From Candidatus Accumulibacter sp. ACC003 (lineage in GTDB: Bacteria; Pseudomonadota; Gammaproteobacteria; Burkholderiales; Rhodocyclaceae): a stretch of DNA of 64,000 nucleotides. Where the stretch lies: assembly GCF_907163085.1 (NCBI RefSeq), contig NZ_CAJQTX010000005.1:496001-560000 (forward strand), in the 5' to 3' direction. Numbering within the stretch: the stretch's first letter is position 1; every line of letters begins with the position of its first letter. Below are positions 55,745 through 64,000 of this stretch, piece by piece. A program made the position numbers and the translations under genes. The notes below the pieces were generated by a model that was given only the letters and a program-made list of their open reading frames with translations, was not told the origin of the DNA and did no database searches.

Positions 55745-57007
55745 TCAGAAGGCATCCTTCAGAAAGCCGCGGCGGCGCAAGAACTCGCGCACTACGGCGT
55801 CGGCCGGCGCGCTGACCTGGCAGCGCCCGTCCGCCAGCGCGACGACGCCCAGTGCCTGCAGCTGCAGCAGGGTGGAGGCGATGCGGTGCGCGGGTTGCGG
55901 TAGCAGCTCGGGCAGCAGCGCTGCCGGCAGGCCATTGTGTAAGAGTAGAGCGTGCAGGATGAAGGCCATGGCTTCGCCTTTTTCGGTGGGCAGAGCGGCT
56001 TCCTGCCGGATCGCCGACACCCACACGATGTCGGCGTCCGCTGCCGCTTTCGCGCCGGGCCGCGTCTCGCCGGCTTTCGCAGTGGCCTCCTGATCTTGTT
56101 CCTGGTCGGGCGCCGCCCGCAACGACCCCCGCCAGGTAGTCCAGGCGCTGCCGATATTGCCGCGGCTGTAAGCGGCGAGATGAGTGATTTCCGGGCTGGC
56201 CTCGGCCTTGCTCGCGTCGAGTTGCAGGCGCACCTCCTTGCCGGTCCTGGCGTTGCAGAAGCGCAGGCCGCCTTGCCCCGGGCACGACACCAGCTCGGCC
56301 AGATAGCGTGACAGACGCCGCGCATCGAAGGCCTGCAGGGTCAGCGCGTCGGGCTGCGCGAGTGGCCAGACTTCCTGCAGGTAGGCCCAGGCCCAACTGT
56401 CGCAAGCAATCACGCCGCGTCCCAAAGCGCCGTTCGCCGCCCGTTCCAGCAGGCGCCGAACGAGCCCAAGACCGTCGGCATGACGCAGGTAGCAATGTTC
56501 GAGCTTCGCCAGCACCCACAGGTTATCGCTCGCCGGCCAGGCTTGCAGCCAGTGCTCGTCACCGCCGAGAATCTGCTCGACGCTCGGCGCCTCGATTGCG
56601 CTGGCACCGTGGTCGGCGGCCCACTGCGCAAGGATTTCCGGATGGCCGCAATGCGGTTGCCCGATCACGAACCTGACCGGCGTGCCGGGATTGTCGGGAC
56701 GCAGCCAATCAGCCAAGGCCGTGTCCAGCGCTGTCGCCGCGCTCCGCCAGTCGATCGGTCGCGCCAGATGCAGGTCCTGCAAGCGCGATTGCGAGAGCAT
56801 CCGCAACTCGTCCTCGGACTTGACCGGTGCCTGTTCATCCCTGTCGTCGCTGCGGAAAAGCTGCTTCAGCGAAGCCCATTTCTCCAGTGCCGCGCTCGCC
56901 CCGGCCGGGCTGGGAACGTGATACTCGGCGAGTCTGACGAACTCCCACAGCGTCGGCTGCGATGCGCTATCCTGTTTCTGCGGCGGCAAGTCGTGTTCCC
57001 TGTTCAT
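55745..57007 (-). CDS. Uncharacterised protein, MscS-linked
   Basis: I do not recognise this 420-aa protein. It has no membrane segment or signal peptide. It begins with a helical, charged N-terminus (WEFVRLAEYHVPSPAGASAA), has a mid-region reminiscent of degenerate P-loop/ATPase folds (RFVIGQPHCGHPEILAQWAA) but no Walker A, and ends in what could be a winged-helix (RIASTLLQLQALGVVALADG). It ends 11 bp from the MscS gene on the same strand, so it may be functionally linked. An upstream open frame to 58444 is antisense to lpd and not real. Confidence 0.6.
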   Translation of the reverse strand: MNREHDLPPQKQDSASQPTLWEFVRLAEYHVPSPAGASAALEKWASLKQLFRSDDRDEQAPVKSEDELRMLSQSRLQDLHLARPIDWRSAATALDTALADWLRPDNPGTPVRFVIGQPHCGHPEILAQWAADHGASAIEAPSVEQILGGDEHWLQAWPASDNLWVLAKLEHCYLRHADGLGLVRRLLERAANGALGRGVIACDSWAWAYLQEVWPLAQPDALTLQAFDARRLSRYLAELVSCPGQGGLRFCNARTGKEVRLQLDASKAEASPEITHLAAYSRGNIGSAWTTWRGSLRAAPDQEQDQEATAKAGETRPGAKAAADADIVWVSAIRQEAALPTEKGEAMAFILHALLLHNGLPAALLPELLPQPAHRIASTLLQLQALGVVALADGRCQVSAPADAVVREFLRRRGFLKDAF

Positions 57008-57145
57008 GCGCTGATGGTACGCGAATGGATTAGGCGCCGCGATACGAACGTCACCGGGCCGCTTGGTTTCGTTTGCTCGCCAGGCCCCGAGAAGCCCGCG
57101 TGCGCAGCGCCAAGCTCCAGAAGCCTTTCTCGCGAGGTACGACAA

Positions 57146-58561
57146 ATGGCAAAGACTCTCGACGTCATCATCATCGGTGCCGGCTCCGCCGGCCTGGCGG
57201 CCTTGCGTGAAGTGCGCAAGCGTACCGAGAGTTTTCTGCTGATCAACGATGGTCACTACGGGACGACCTGCGCACGCGTCGGCTGCATGCCTTCCAAGGC
57301 GCTGATCGAAGCCGCCAGTGCCTTTCATCGCCGGCACAGCTTCGAGGCCTTCGGCATCCGTGGTGGCAGCGGCCTGAGCGTAGACGTGCCGGCAGTGCTC
57401 CGCCGCGTGCGCGCCCTGCGCGACGATTTCGTCGGCGGCACGCTGCAAGCCACCGACGAGCTCGGTGAGCGTAATCTGCCGGGCCGAGCGCGCCTGCTGG
57501 ACCCGCAAACGGTTGAGGTCGATGGTCGTCGCTACCGTGCGCGGCGGATCGTCATCGCCACCGGCAGCCAACCCGTGCTCCCCGCTCCCTGGCGTGCTTT
57601 CGGTGAGCGCATCGTGACCACCGACAGCTTGTTCGAACTGGCCACGCTGCCGCGCCGCATGGCGGTAATCGGTCTCGGCGCGATCGGTGTCGAAATTGCC
57701 CAGGCGCTCTCCCGACTCGGCGTCGAAGTGACCGGCTTTGGCTCCAACCCACTCCTTGCCGGGATCAGCGACGAGGTCGTCGATCAGGAACTCCGGCAGC
57801 TGCTGCAGCGCGAATTTTCGCTGCACACCGGCGCCAGCGCCGAACTGACCGACGCGCCCGATGGCGTCGAAGTCCGCAGTGGCGCCCTGCGGGTCGTCGT
57901 CGACCAGGTCATCGCCGCCATCGGCAGGCGCCCGAACATTGAGGGTATAGGCCTCGAAACGCTCGGCGTCGAACTCGACGCGCGCGGCATGCCGCCGGTC
58001 AACCCGAATACCCAGCAGATCGCCGACCTGCCGGTCTTCCTCGCCGGCGACGCCAACGGCCGTGCCGCCTTGTTGCACGAGGCTGCCGACGAGGGCCACA
58101 TCGCCGGCATCAACGCCATGGCGGCGGAGCGGCGCTGTTTCCGACGCCGCACGCCGCTGGCGATCGTCTTTGCCGACCCCAATGTCGCCGTCGTCGGCCA
58201 GCGCTTCGCCGAGCTCGATCAGGCCAGTACGGTGATCGGGCAAGCCAGCTTCAAGCGACAGGGCCGGGCGCGAACGGCCGAGCGCAACAAGGGCGTGATG
58301 CGCCTCTATGCCGACCAGCGTAGCGGCCGGCTGCTCGGCGGCGAGATGTGCGTGCCTGCGGGCGAGCACATGGCACATGTGTTGGCGCTGGCCGTCGACC
58401 GCGGGCTCAGCGTCCAGGAGCTGCTGCGTCTGCCCTTCTATCACCCGGTACTCGAAGAGGGAATGCGCAGCGCGCTGCGCGAGTTGTCCGCACAGCTTCC
58501 CAGCGGCAGCGACTCCGATCTCGCTTCCTGCGGTGCGTATCAGCTCGAAGCGCTGGACTGA
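57146..58561 (+). CDS. lpd: Dihydrolipoyl dehydrogenase
   Basis: FAD/NAD oxidoreductase of 471 aa. The redox-active disulphide is CARVGCMPSK (C42, C47), and FAD/NAD dinucleotide motifs are VIIIGAGSAGLAALREV and VIGLGAIGVEIAQALSRLG. The C-terminal dimerisation domain has HPVLEEGMRSALREL. It stands alone, divergent from the MscS/unknown pair; no pyruvate or glycine-cleavage subunits are next to it, so its complex partner is unknown. Confidence 0.9.
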   Translation: MAKTLDVIIIGAGSAGLAALREVRKRTESFLLINDGHYGTTCARVGCMPSKALIEAASAFHRRHSFEAFGIRGGSGLSVDVPAVLRRVRALRDDFVGGTLQATDELGERNLPGRARLLDPQTVEVDGRRYRARRIVIATGSQPVLPAPWRAFGERIVTTDSLFELATLPRRMAVIGLGAIGVEIAQALSRLGVEVTGFGSNPLLAGISDEVVDQELRQLLQREFSLHTGASAELTDAPDGVEVRSGALRVVVDQVIAAIGRRPNIEGIGLETLGVELDARGMPPVNPNTQQIADLPVFLAGDANGRAALLHEAADEGHIAGINAMAAERRCFRRRTPLAIVFADPNVAVVGQRFAELDQASTVIGQASFKRQGRARTAERNKGVMRLYADQRSGRLLGGEMCVPAGEHMAHVLALAVDRGLSVQELLRLPFYHPVLEEGMRSALRELSAQLPSGSDSDLASCGAYQLEALD

Positions 58562-59025
58562 GTTGTGGCTGGCGAGGCGGGGCGTGGCCGATCTGGGTGA
58601 TCAGCTCTCGCTCACCCTTCACCTTGAGGCGTAACACCCAGAAAAGCGTTCTGCCCCTGGTGCAAGGACACGCGTTCAACGACGCCGGTGAGGCGCTCGA
58701 GTTCGCCGGCGGCAGCAGGCATGAAAGGGTGTGCTCAGGCTACCGGAAGCGCGACTCCGGTGCGTGGTTTGCGCCCGGTTCGCGCTGGCTGGTAGTTCGG
58801 GCAGAAGCTTCCGAAAGAACGGATTTCGACTCGATTAACCTGAGCCAGGGCGCACCCGATGGCGCCACAGGGGCTTTGATTACCTCTGCCCCGGGGGAAG
58901 GCGGCGCGCACCCCCTGCGCCATGGCCACCGCAGCAGCGATGGCGGACAGGCTGCCCTTGAAGGCGTTCGTCACGATTGGGGATCTCCTCGTGGTTGCTT
59001 AACCGGCAATCTCAAGGGGCACGCG
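58562..59025. other. 464-bp gap with a glycerate-kinase remnant
   Basis: Only the glycerate-kinase-like fragment at about 58735-58974 (minus) is recognisable. No repeat, RNA or complete gene is seen. Confidence 0.5.
58735..58974 (-). pseudogene. Glycerate kinase remnant (N-terminal fragment)
   Basis: The first about 29 residues of the minus-strand frame ([20 protein letters not shown], then VRAAFP) match the N-terminus of bacterial glycerate kinases, and a GAGGAG ribosome site even survives before the GTG. The frame then becomes unrelated after about residue 29. The other 350 or so residues of a glycerate kinase are absent. Confidence 0.5.
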
Positions 59026-59877
59026 TCAGGAATTGATTGACGGTTGTAAAAGCATGCTGCCAGTAAGTGTCGAATCGTCGGCACGGCCTTCGCGGCCGCC
59101 GCTTCCGAAAATAAAGCAGTCCATCGCCAGCACGCCGTGCGTAATGCCGCCTTCGATCACGGTCGCCGGCAAGGAGGAGGCAGCCGCGCCGGCGGCTACC
59201 AGTAGTGGCCAGAAATGTTCGGCGGACGGGTGCGCGCGTTCGGCATGCGGGGCCAACGCGAGGGTCTGGCGCAGCCGCGTGCTGTCGCCGGTGGTGACGG
59301 CGTCGCGCACCCAGGCGGCGAACTCGGCGGCATAAGCTTCTTCGTGGCCGTGGCCGCCGCGGACATCGTAGAGGTTGTGCGTCAGGCTGCCCGAACCGAC
59401 GATCAACACGCCGTCGTCAGCAAGCGGCGCGAGCGCCTGACCGAAGGACCAGGCCGAATCGGCGTCCAGCCGTGACGGCAGTGAGACCTGGAAGACCGGC
59501 ACGTCGACCTCGGGGTAGAGGTACAACATCGGCACCCAGGCGCCGTGGTCCAGGCCGCGGCGCTCGTCCGGCCGCGGCGACCAGCCGTTTTTTTGCAGTA
59601 GATCGAGTGTGCGACGGGCCAGCTGCGGGTGGCCGTGCACCGGGTAGTCGATCTCGTACAAGGCCGGGTCGAAGCCACCGAAGTCGTGGATCGTCCTGGG
59701 CCGTTCCACCATCCCGACCTGCGGCCTGGGCGTCATCCAGTGCGGCGACACGATCAGCACCGCGCGGGGCTTGGCCAGTTCGCGGCCCAGGGTCGTCAGT
59801 TGCGGCCCGGCCAGGCCGGGCTCGATGGCGAAGGTAGGTGCGCCGTGCGAGACGAACACACTGGGTAGGCGGTGCAT
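59026..59877 (-). CDS. DODA-type aromatic ring-opening dioxygenase (LigB family)
   Basis: Extradiol dioxygenase of 283 aa (LigB/YgiD/DODA family). Metal-ligand candidates include the first His of VFVSHGAPTFAIEP and the His in GSGSLTHNLYDV and VSPHWM. It is downstream of doxX on the same strand (41-bp gap). The pair faces a divergent LysR gene, a common arrangement of unknown substrate. The ATG at 59877 is chosen over a longer upstream frame. Confidence 0.9.
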   Translation of the reverse strand: MHRLPSVFVSHGAPTFAIEPGLAGPQLTTLGRELAKPRAVLIVSPHWMTPRPQVGMVERPRTIHDFGGFDPALYEIDYPVHGHPQLARRTLDLLQKNGWSPRPDERRGLDHGAWVPMLYLYPEVDVPVFQVSLPSRLDADSAWSFGQALAPLADDGVLIVGSGSLTHNLYDVRGGHGHEEAYAAEFAAWVRDAVTTGDSTRLRQTLALAPHAERAHPSAEHFWPLLVAAGAAASSLPATVIEGGITHGVLAMDCFIFGSGGREGRADDSTLTGSMLLQPSINS

Positions 59878-59918
59878 GGCGTCGCTCCTGGTCGGGTCAA
59901 TGTTCGGGCGGCGCAGTT

Positions 59919-60380
59919 TCAACGTGCGCCGCGTGTGGCCCACGCGGCATCGACCGACAGTCGACCGGCGCCGCTGATCAACAGTGATAGCGATGCGGCG
60001 AGCAGTGCCAGGGCGAATTCGTAACCGTTGTTGGCCATGAACAGGCCCTTGTCGATATGTACGCTAAAGATCGCCACCAGCATCGCGAACGCCAAGGCTA
60101 TTGCGGCAGGACGGACCAGCAGCCCGACGATCAGCGCCAGACCGCCGAAGAACTCGGCACTGCCTGCCAGCAAGGCCATCAGGTATCCCGGCGTTAGGCC
60201 GAGTGAGGCCATGAACTGGCCTGTTCCCTCGAGGCCGTAGCCACCAAAGGCGCCGAATAGTTTCTGGGCGCCGTGGGCGACGAAGATGACGCCGACGGGA
60301 ATGCGCAGGGCCAGCGCGCCCCAGCCGGCGTCGCTGCCGACGACGCGTTGCAGCATGGAAGTGGTGTTGGCTGTGCTCAT
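59919..60380 (-). CDS. DoxX-family membrane protein
   Basis: Integral membrane protein of 153 aa with four hydrophobic segments. Family landmarks are GVIFVAHGAQKLFGAFGGYG and LAGSAEFFGGLALIVGLLVR. DoxX proteins are often linked to quinone or catechol metabolism, consistent with the adjacent dioxygenase. The first 100-plus codons of a longer frame upstream are antisense to the LysR gene and not real; the ATG at 60380 is the start. Confidence 0.9.
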   Translation of the reverse strand: MSTANTTSMLQRVVGSDAGWGALALRIPVGVIFVAHGAQKLFGAFGGYGLEGTGQFMASLGLTPGYLMALLAGSAEFFGGLALIVGLLVRPAAIALAFAMLVAIFSVHIDKGLFMANNGYEFALALLAASLSLLISGAGRLSVDAAWATRGAR

Positions 60381-60476
60381 GGTGTACTCCGGACGGGGGT
60401 TGTGAATCGATGGGTGCATTCTAGAAGTTGCGTCTGAATAGATAAACATGCTTGAGTTAGACAAACTGTTCCGGAT

Positions 60477-61385
60477 ATGGAGACAATGGATCGATTTGAG
60501 GCCATGCGGGTTTTCGTCGCCGTGATCGACGCCGGTAGCTTTGTTGGCGCGTCCGACGCACTGGCGATGTCCAAGGCGGCGGTATCGCGCCATGTGGCGG
60601 ATCTGGAGTCGCGGCTGGGAGTGCGCTTGATACACCGCACGACCCGCAAGTTGTCGTTGACGGCCGAGGGCGAAGTCTTCCACGCGCGTTGCGCGGAACT
60701 GCTCGCCGGCGTCGAAGAGGCGGAAGCCGAGATCACCTCGGTTAGCGGCGAAGCCACGGGAATCCTGCGCATCAACGTGCCCTTCACCTTCGGCCGCTTG
60801 CATCTGGCGCCGCTGTGGGTCGAGTTCATGGCCCTGCACCCGAAAGTGACGCTGGACGTGACGCTGGCCGACCGTGTGGTGGACCTGGTCGAGGAAGGCT
60901 TCGACATGGCGGTGCGCATCGCCCGCCTGCCCAACTCGACGCTGATCAGCCGTCAGCTGACCACGACGCGCCTGGTGTTGTGTGCATCACCTACCTACTT
61001 GCGCAATCACGGTACGCCAGAACATCCGTCCGAACTGGCGCAGCACGAGGTGTTGGCTTACAGCCTGTTCTCGATGGGCGACGACTGGGCGTTCACGGGG
61101 CCACAAGGCAGCGTGTCGGTGAAGGTGTCACCGCGCCTGCGCACCAACAGTGGCGACACCTGCCGGGTGGCGGCGCTACGCCATCAGGGAATCGTACTGC
61201 AGCCTTCTTTCCTCGTCGGCCGGGATCTGATCGCGGGAAGCCTGGTCGAGCTATTGCCGGCCTACCGTTCGATCGAACTCGGCGTGTACGTGGTTTACCC
61301 CTCGCGCAAGTTCGTCGCGCCCAAGGTTCGCCTACTGATCGACTTTCTTGTCGACGCTTTCCGGATGCCGGCCTGGCCAGCGTAG
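60477..61385 (+). CDS. LysR-family transcriptional regulator
   Basis: LysR protein of 302 aa; helix-turn-helix at about residues 20-42 (FVGASDALAMSKAAVSRHVA). The effector domain resembles the CrgA/AaeR group. It is divergent from doxX-DODA and probably regulates it; the inducer might be a quinone or phenol. The ATG at 60477 or 60486 may be used. Confidence 0.9.
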   Translation: METMDRFEAMRVFVAVIDAGSFVGASDALAMSKAAVSRHVADLESRLGVRLIHRTTRKLSLTAEGEVFHARCAELLAGVEEAEAEITSVSGEATGILRINVPFTFGRLHLAPLWVEFMALHPKVTLDVTLADRVVDLVEEGFDMAVRIARLPNSTLISRQLTTTRLVLCASPTYLRNHGTPEHPSELAQHEVLAYSLFSMGDDWAFTGPQGSVSVKVSPRLRTNSGDTCRVAALRHQGIVLQPSFLVGRDLIAGSLVELLPAYRSIELGVYVVYPSRKFVAPKVRLLIDFLVDAFRMPAWPA

Positions 61386-61562
61386 GGACGGTCAAATTTT
61401 CCGGGTGTGAGGGCGCTGGTACGGGGCAGCTACATCCAGAGTGCTATCCGATCGCGCTGTTGCAGCGCGCAGCAAGAGCCACGTTAGAGCTGTCGTACTC
61501 CTCTGTCGACGGCAGGTTCGCCCGCGAGGCTTGCGGCGCAGGGGGCGTGGCCGAAGACGCGC

Positions 61563-62681
61563 TCAGCGCTGGCCGATCTTGGCGCCAGCAAACAAGTTGC
61601 TCAGGCCGCGCGGCTGCGAGCGCCAGTATTGCCGCGGCGCGTTGATTTCGGCGCCGAGTTCGGCTGCCGCGTGCCACGGCCAGCGCGGGTCGAACAGCAT
61701 GGCGCGCGCCAGCGCGACGAGGTCGGCACGCCCTTCGGCGACGATCGCCTCGGCGTGCGCGGCTTCGGTGATCAGACCGACGCCGATCGTCGGCAGGCCG
61801 GTTTCTCGGCGTATCGTCTCGGCCAGCGCTACCTGATAACCCGGAGCAAGCGGGATCTGCTGCAGCGGCGAGACGCCGCCGCTGGAGACATGGATGAACG
61901 AGCAGCCGCGCTGCTGCAGGGCCTGCCCAAAGACCACGCTCTGTTCGAGATCCCAGCCGCAGCCGGGATCGACCCAGTCGGTCGCCGAAAGGCGAACGCC
62001 GACCGGCATCGCCGCCGGCACGGTGGCGCGCACGGCTTCGAAAACGGCCAGCGGGAAACGCATGCGATTCTCGAGCGAGCCGCCGTAGGCGTCGTCGCGG
62101 CGGTTGGCCAGCGGCGATAGAAACTGATGTAGGAGGTAGCCGTGCGCCGCGTGTAATTCGATGGCGTCGAGTCCCAGCCGGTGCGCGCGTTGCGCGGCGG
62201 CGACGAAGGCCTGCACCACGCCTTGCAAGGCGGCGTTATCGAGCGCCAGCGGCGCGGGCTCGCCAAGGGCGTGCGCGACGGCCGATGGCGCCACGGCTCG
62301 CCAGCCGCCGCTCTCGGGCAAGATCAACTGGCCGCCGTCCCAGGGCACGTGGCTCGACGCCTTGCGGCCGGCGTGCGCCAGCTGGATGGCAATGGGCATC
62401 GGCGAATGCCGGCGCAGCGCGTTCAGCACCTTTTTCAGCGCCGTTTCGTTGTCGGCGGACCACAGTCCGAGGTCGGCCGGCGTGATCCTCCCGGCGGGCT
62501 CGACGGCGGTCGCCTCAATGATCAGCAGGGCGGCTCCCGATAGCGCCAGATGGCCGAGGTGAATCAGATGCCAGTCGCTGGCATTGCCGTTGTCGGCCGA
62601 GTACTGGCACATCGGCGCGATGACGATGCGGTTCTGCAAGCGAAGATCGGCAATGGCAAAGGGCGAAAAGAGCGTGCTCAT
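61563..62681 (-). CDS. NADH:flavin oxidoreductase (old yellow enzyme, YqjM-like)
   Basis: FMN enoate reductase of 372 aa. Landmarks are APMCQYSADNGNASDWHLIH, the histidine-containing HAAHGYLLHQFLSPLANRR (about 178-196) and GVGLITEAAHAEAIVAEGRA. This set is typical of the YqjM/thermophilic-like class. It reduces activated C=C bonds. It stands alone. Confidence 0.93.
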   Translation of the reverse strand: MSTLFSPFAIADLRLQNRIVIAPMCQYSADNGNASDWHLIHLGHLALSGAALLIIEATAVEPAGRITPADLGLWSADNETALKKVLNALRRHSPMPIAIQLAHAGRKASSHVPWDGGQLILPESGGWRAVAPSAVAHALGEPAPLALDNAALQGVVQAFVAAAQRAHRLGLDAIELHAAHGYLLHQFLSPLANRRDDAYGGSLENRMRFPLAVFEAVRATVPAAMPVGVRLSATDWVDPGCGWDLEQSVVFGQALQQRGCSFIHVSSGGVSPLQQIPLAPGYQVALAETIRRETGLPTIGVGLITEAAHAEAIVAEGRADLVALARAMLFDPRWPWHAAAELGAEINAPRQYWRSQPRGLSNLFAGAKIGQR

Positions 62682-62790
62682 GAAGCGTTTCTCGGCGAGT
62701 GGATTGGCGTTTGACGATACGGCAGCCGTGTGTGTTCAGGGAAGCGCCCGCCATCGCGCACTTGTTCCCTGGGTGCCGTGCGGCCGTGGC

Positions 62791-63888
62791 TCACAGGTGC
62801 GCCGGCAAGATCAGTACGGCGCCCTGCTCGGCGTCTTGTGGGAAGAGCGTAGCGTAGCGGTAGTGCTCCTGGAGCTGCGGATCTGCCCAGCGCAGGTTGT
62901 ATTCGGTGGCGTGATTGAAGCACAGCGTTGGTTGCTCGCCACCGTGCAGAATGACTCGCGCCAGCGTTTCGTCGTGCGGATGGCCGAAGCGCGAATTGTC
63001 GGTGCTGACGATGTAGTAGTTGGCGCGCACCGCCTTCAAGAGGTCGAGCACCAGGTTGCCGCGACTGCCGTGGTGGCTGAGCTTGAAGGCGTCGATCGCC
63101 AGCGGCGCGTGCTGATTGCGGTGTTTGGCGACGGCGCGCAGCGCGCTGGCGAGCACGTTCGGGAAGGCATCTGCGGCGAGCAGTACCGACGCGCCCCGGT
63201 GTTCGAGCAGGATGGCGATGCTCGACCCGTTCGGCAGCGCCTGGTCCTTGGTGGTGGTCAGCGCGGCCAGTGTTTCAAGGTCCGGGAAGGTGATGCCGCG
63301 CTGGAACTGTTCCTGCGTGTTCGACTCGCGCTGCTGCAGGCGAGCCAGCTCTTTGTCCCATACCGATGCCAGTCGAGCGAGTCGCGCTGGCGTTGGCGAA
63401 AGCAGCGTCAGCTTCGGGTAGCCGGGCGCCGACGGCAGTTCGACAAAGCCACCCTGGCCGGCGGTCGCCACCCGGCCGCCGCCGAAGGCGCCATTCCACG
63501 GCAGGCTGCGTTCGGGTGCGCCGAGAATGGTCGCCAGCGCCTCGCCCTCGGCGACGCCACGCGCCGCTGCCTGCAGATGTCGCCGGGCATTGAACCAGAC
63601 ATCGCCAAAACTGAGGCCAAGCGCGCTGTCGGCGAACAGCAGGCGCGCCGCGCCGATGTGGTCATGGTCGATATGGCTGATGATCGCCAGGTCGATATGG
63701 CGCCTGCCCTGGCTGTCCGTCGGCAGCGACGCGAGCCGCTTTTGCAGCAAGGGCCAGGTTTCATCGGGACCCATATCCATCAGCAGGCGCCAGCTGCCAT
63801 CGGCTACCGGGCAAGTGAGCAGTAGAGCGTCGCCGTAAGCCGCCGGCAGGGCTTCGATGGTGATCGCCGGTTCAGTCGATACGTTCAT
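62791..63888 (-). CDS. MBL-fold metallo-hydrolase (ComEC C-terminal-like)
   Basis: Soluble metallo-beta-lactamase-fold protein of 365 aa. Metal motif SHIDHDHIG at residues 71-79 (H72, D74, D76, H77) and a second His pair in FKLSHHGSRGNLV. The family resembles the soluble domain of ComEC; here there is no membrane part. The ATG at 63888 has GGAGG directly upstream. The substrate is unknown. After it only about 110 bp remain, with no gene visible. Confidence 0.88.
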   Translation of the reverse strand: MNVSTEPAITIEALPAAYGDALLLTCPVADGSWRLLMDMGPDETWPLLQKRLASLPTDSQGRRHIDLAIISHIDHDHIGAARLLFADSALGLSFGDVWFNARRHLQAAARGVAEGEALATILGAPERSLPWNGAFGGGRVATAGQGGFVELPSAPGYPKLTLLSPTPARLARLASVWDKELARLQQRESNTQEQFQRGITFPDLETLAALTTTKDQALPNGSSIAILLEHRGASVLLAADAFPNVLASALRAVAKHRNQHAPLAIDAFKLSHHGSRGNLVLDLLKAVRANYYIVSTDNSRFGHPHDETLARVILHGGEQPTLCFNHATEYNLRWADPQLQEHYRYATLFPQDAEQGAVLILPAHL

Positions 63889-64000
63889 TTGAGCCTCCAT
63901 CCGCCGTCGCCGACGGCCAGTCAGGGTGCACCGAAAAAGTGCTGTTGATCGCCCGTTTCACAAAACGCCGGGCGGTGTCGTCTTCCCGTCAGACGGGAGG

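Noticed and set aside
57008-58444. Extension of the 420-aa unknown protein to 899 codons
   Set aside because: The extra region is antisense to dihydrolipoyl dehydrogenase, which has strong motifs on the plus strand.
63901-64000. Possible gene start at the window end
   Set aside because: Only 100 bp remain and no start codon with ribosome site or recognisable coding sequence is visible.

Overview
The window looks like a high-GC betaproteobacterial chromosome, most likely a Rhodocyclales or Candidatus Accumulibacter-like bacterium. This is inferred from the combination of Calvin-cycle genes under a CbbR regulator, a glycogen gene cluster, PEP-CTERM exported proteins and scattered REP-like repeats; no rRNA or marker gene in the window fixes the taxonomy.

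Layout. 1-2221: TctD/TctE-type two-component pair. 2233-7489: cbbR diverging from fructose-bisphosphatase, phosphoribulokinase and transketolase, with no RuBisCO here. 7538-8227: LysE-type exporter. 8228-9080: REP-like repeats, then an AT-rich cas promoter region. 9081-17793: complete type I-E cas operon (cas3, cse1, cse2, cas7e, cas5e, cas6e, cas1, cas2). 17861-22189: its CRISPR array with 67 repeats and 66 spacers, broken once by a 262-bp structured insertion. 22190-24809: a decayed defence/toxin island (truncated LRR gene, AbrB/PemK pair, truncated AAA ATPase, MntA/HepT pair, truncated DUF499-type ATPase). 25031-32534: FAD oxidoreductase, leucine dehydrogenase, a very large indolepyruvate ferredoxin oxidoreductase and a divergent LysR. 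32664-35950: two PEP-CTERM genes that share a 17-bp upstream motif and a sigma-54 type promoter, with a His-rich secreted protein and a VOC protein between them. 36126-45572: glycolate/lactate-type oxidase, then glucokinase, glycogen phosphorylase, branching and debranching enzymes. 45593-50254: Nudix-ThiE fusion, DUF815 ATPase, MltA, and an ammonium transporter with a sigma-54/NtrC-type promoter. 50447-63888: DadA, SH3 protein, ArgO/ArgP, MscS channel, an uncharacterised protein, dihydrolipoamide dehydrogenase, DODA dioxygenase with DoxX and LysR, an old yellow enzyme and an MBL-fold hydrolase.

How genes work together. The cas genes are tightly packed, several with ATGA-type overlaps, and run straight into the array, so adaptation, crRNA processing, interference and memory form one unit. 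The glk-glgP-glgB-glgX run builds and breaks down glycogen. The cbb genes regenerate ribulose-1,5-bisphosphate. ArgP/ArgO and DoxX-DODA/LysR are divergent regulator-target pairs.

Most interesting points: (1) the MITE-like structured element with IS21-like ends inserted inside a CRISPR repeat; (2) the paired box plus -24/-12 promoter upstream of both PEP-CTERM genes; (3) the duplicated spacers and the trailer end fused to a foreign gene fragment; (4) a charged low-complexity insert in Cas7e. I found no convincing new multi-gene system. The closest candidates are the insertion element and the PEP-CTERM regulon.
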